A stretch of 5,535 nt of DNA, taken from an uncultured cyanobacterium (GTDB lineage: Bacteria; Cyanobacteriota; Cyanobacteriia; PCC-6307; Cyanobiaceae). Shown here one piece after another: positions 4,848 through 5,535 of this stretch. Position 1 is the first letter of the stretch. Every line of letters starts with the position of its first letter. The translations under genes and the position numbers were made by a program. Below the pieces are notes generated by a model. It saw nothing but the letters and a program-made list of their open reading frames with translations. It had not been told where the DNA came from and did no database searches. The stretch covers positions 1 to 5,535 of the forward strand of contig CAIXOZ010000133.1 of assembly GCA_903921295.1 (NCBI GenBank), in the 5' to 3' direction.

Positions 4848-5345
4848 ATGGCGAAAGGGGCAGGAAAGAAAGCGGCCAAGGCGGCCCGCGATGCCGCCAA
4901 CCGCCTGCTGGCGGACAACCGCCTGGCCCGCCATCAGTACGAGGTTCTCGAAACCCTGGAAACCGGCATCGAACTGCTGGGCACCGAAGTCAAGTCGGTA
5001 CGCGCCGGTCAGGCCAACCTGCGCGACGGTTTCATCCTGATCCGCCAGGGCGAGATGCAGTTGCACAACGTGCACATCTCACCCCACAGCCACGCCGGCG
5101 CCTATTTCAACCACGAGCCTCTGCGGGTGCGACGGTTGCTGGCGCATCGGCGTGAGATCGACCGTCTGCGGGTGGCGGTGGACCAGAAGGGCTTGACCCT
5201 GATTCCGCTGAACCTGCACCTCAAGGGGTCCTGGATCAAGGTGACGATCGGTCTCGGCCGCGGCCGCAAGCTTCACGACAAGCGCCACGAGGAAAAACGC
5301 AGACAGGAGGCCAAGGAAGCCCGCGCCGCCATCTCCCGCTACTGA
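4848..5345 (+). CDS. smpB: SmpB, tmRNA-binding protein of trans-translation
   Basis: SmpB binds the tRNA-like domain of tmRNA and brings it to ribosomes stalled on mRNAs without a stop codon. The 165-residue product has an Ala/Lys-rich N-terminus (MAKGAGKKAAKAARDAAN) followed by the family core: NRLARHQYEVLETLETGIEL (24-43), GTEVKSVRAGQANLRDGF (45-62), LHNVHISPH (73-81), the RRLLAHRREIDRL segment, LTLIPLNLHLKGSWIKVTIGLGRGRKLHDKR (ending at 146) and a basic helical tail EEKRRQEAKEARAAISRY (148-165). That tail is expected to enter the empty mRNA channel. Length is slightly above the usual 150-160 because of the N-terminus. The gene is divergent from ruvB and convergent with a partial gene whose stop lies 6 bp downstream. 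No strong ribosome-binding site precedes the ATG. The tmRNA gene itself is not in the window. Confidence 0.98.
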   Translation: MAKGAGKKAAKAARDAANRLLADNRLARHQYEVLETLETGIELLGTEVKSVRAGQANLRDGFILIRQGEMQLHNVHISPHSHAGAYFNHEPLRVRRLLAHRREIDRLRVAVDQKGLTLIPLNLHLKGSWIKVTIGLGRGRKLHDKRHEEKRRQEAKEARAAISRY

Positions 5346-5351
5346 TGGTGC

Positions 5352-5534
5352 TCAGGGCGGTGGGACCGCCTCGCCCTTACCGGACTCCGGGTCTCCAACG
5401 GCAGCGCCGCCGGGGGCAGGTGGGTCGACGGCTGCAGACGGTGGGGTGAGCGGCGGCGGATCGGCGCGCATCGAAAGGGTGATCAGCGAGGCGGCCACCC
5501 CCTCATTGGCCACCAGCAGCTGAACCTGCGGCGA
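5352..5534 (-). CDS. C-terminal end of an unrecognised protein (partial, enters from right edge)
   Basis: One minus-strand frame is open from the right edge to a TGA at 5354-5352 and encodes 60 residues. The first part, SPQVQLLVANEGVAASLITL, looks like the end of a folded domain. It is followed by a low-complexity Pro/Ala/Gly-rich tail (ADPPPLTPPSAAVDPPAPGG and on to EAVPPP) typical of a disordered C-terminus. I do not recognise the family. Support for it being real is the open frame up to the edge, the protein-like start of the fragment and the tight convergent arrangement with smpB. Against it, high-GC DNA often has long open frames by chance, and no start or homology can be checked here. 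Confidence 0.5.
   Translation of the reverse strand, partial: SPQVQLLVANEGVAASLITLSMRADPPPLTPPSAAVDPPAPGGAAVGDPESGKGEAVPPP
5356..5370. other. Small perfect hairpin at the smpB/partial-gene convergence
   Basis: GGCGGT (5356-5361), a three-base loop GGG, and ACCGCC (5365-5370) form a perfect 6-bp GC-rich stem 10 bp after the smpB stop. It lies inside the last codons of the convergent partial gene. There is no T-tract on either strand, so it is at best a weak or Rho-assisted terminator. Short stems like this also arise easily in GC-rich DNA. Confidence 0.3.
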
Positions 5535-5535
5535 G

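Noticed and set aside
3548..5155. A 535-codon open frame on the plus strand
   Set aside because: It runs antisense to all of ruvB and part of the TPR gene and overlaps smpB in another frame. Its product is Gln/Arg/Gly/Pro-rich without domain features, typical of antisense frames in high-GC DNA.
5356..5370. Intrinsic terminator shared by smpB and the convergent gene
   Set aside because: The stem is perfect but only 6 bp and lacks a T-tract on either strand, so I list it only as a hairpin of uncertain role.
1..5535. CRISPR array, insertion sequence, prophage, tRNA, tmRNA or toxin-antitoxin pair
   Set aside because: I saw no regularly spaced direct repeats, transposase or integrase motifs, tRNA cloverleaf or small paired ORFs. 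Apart from the riboswitch leader and the ruvB-smpB gap, nearly all the DNA is accounted for by ordinary genes.

Overview
This window looks like a chromosomal segment from a high-GC picocyanobacterium of the Synechococcus/Cyanobium group. Four things point there. The RuvB begins MAIVSS, as I recall for marine Synechococcus RuvB. There is a small two-helix membrane protein resembling DUF3188, a family I associate with picocyanobacteria. ThiC is of cyanobacterial type. The cyanobacterial palindrome HIP1 (GCGATCGC) occurs three times. Genus-level placement is inference. I see no insertion sequence, phage gene, CRISPR array, tRNA or rRNA.

Most of the window is on the minus strand. Reading that strand in the direction of transcription (high to low coordinates), the order is ruvB (4744-3653), an exported TPR protein (3656-2838), an M20-family metal-dependent amidohydrolase (2823-1564), a small two-helix membrane protein (1567-1340), a HEAT-repeat protein (1347-736), and then the 5' part of thiC (486-1, running off the left edge). 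The first five genes are packed with overlaps of 4, 4 and 8 bp and one 14-bp gap, so they look like a single translationally coupled operon. smpB (4848-5345) is divergent from ruvB across a 103-bp intergenic region. A partial, unrecognised minus-strand gene enters from the right edge and ends 6 bp past smpB, convergent with it.

Between the HEAT gene and thiC is a clear TPP (thiamin pyrophosphate) riboswitch aptamer at 708-591, followed by a leader of about 104 nt to the thiC start. The leader can be read as a translational switch. The segment just after the aptamer (587-577) is complementary at 10 of 11 positions to the 11 nt immediately before the thiC ATG (497-487). A competing anti-P1 helix (598-590 with 568-558) can form only if the aptamer's closing stem opens. 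This predicts that TPP closes P1, occludes the start site and turns thiC off. It is the most interesting testable feature here. The riboswitch class is well known; the arrangement of this expression platform is inferred from the sequence.

Functionally the window combines housekeeping genes (Holliday-junction branch migration, trans-translation, thiamin biosynthesis) with three poorly characterised conserved proteins and one peptidase-like hydrolase. No shared pathway for the operon is evident. I found no convincing new defence, mobile or secretion system.
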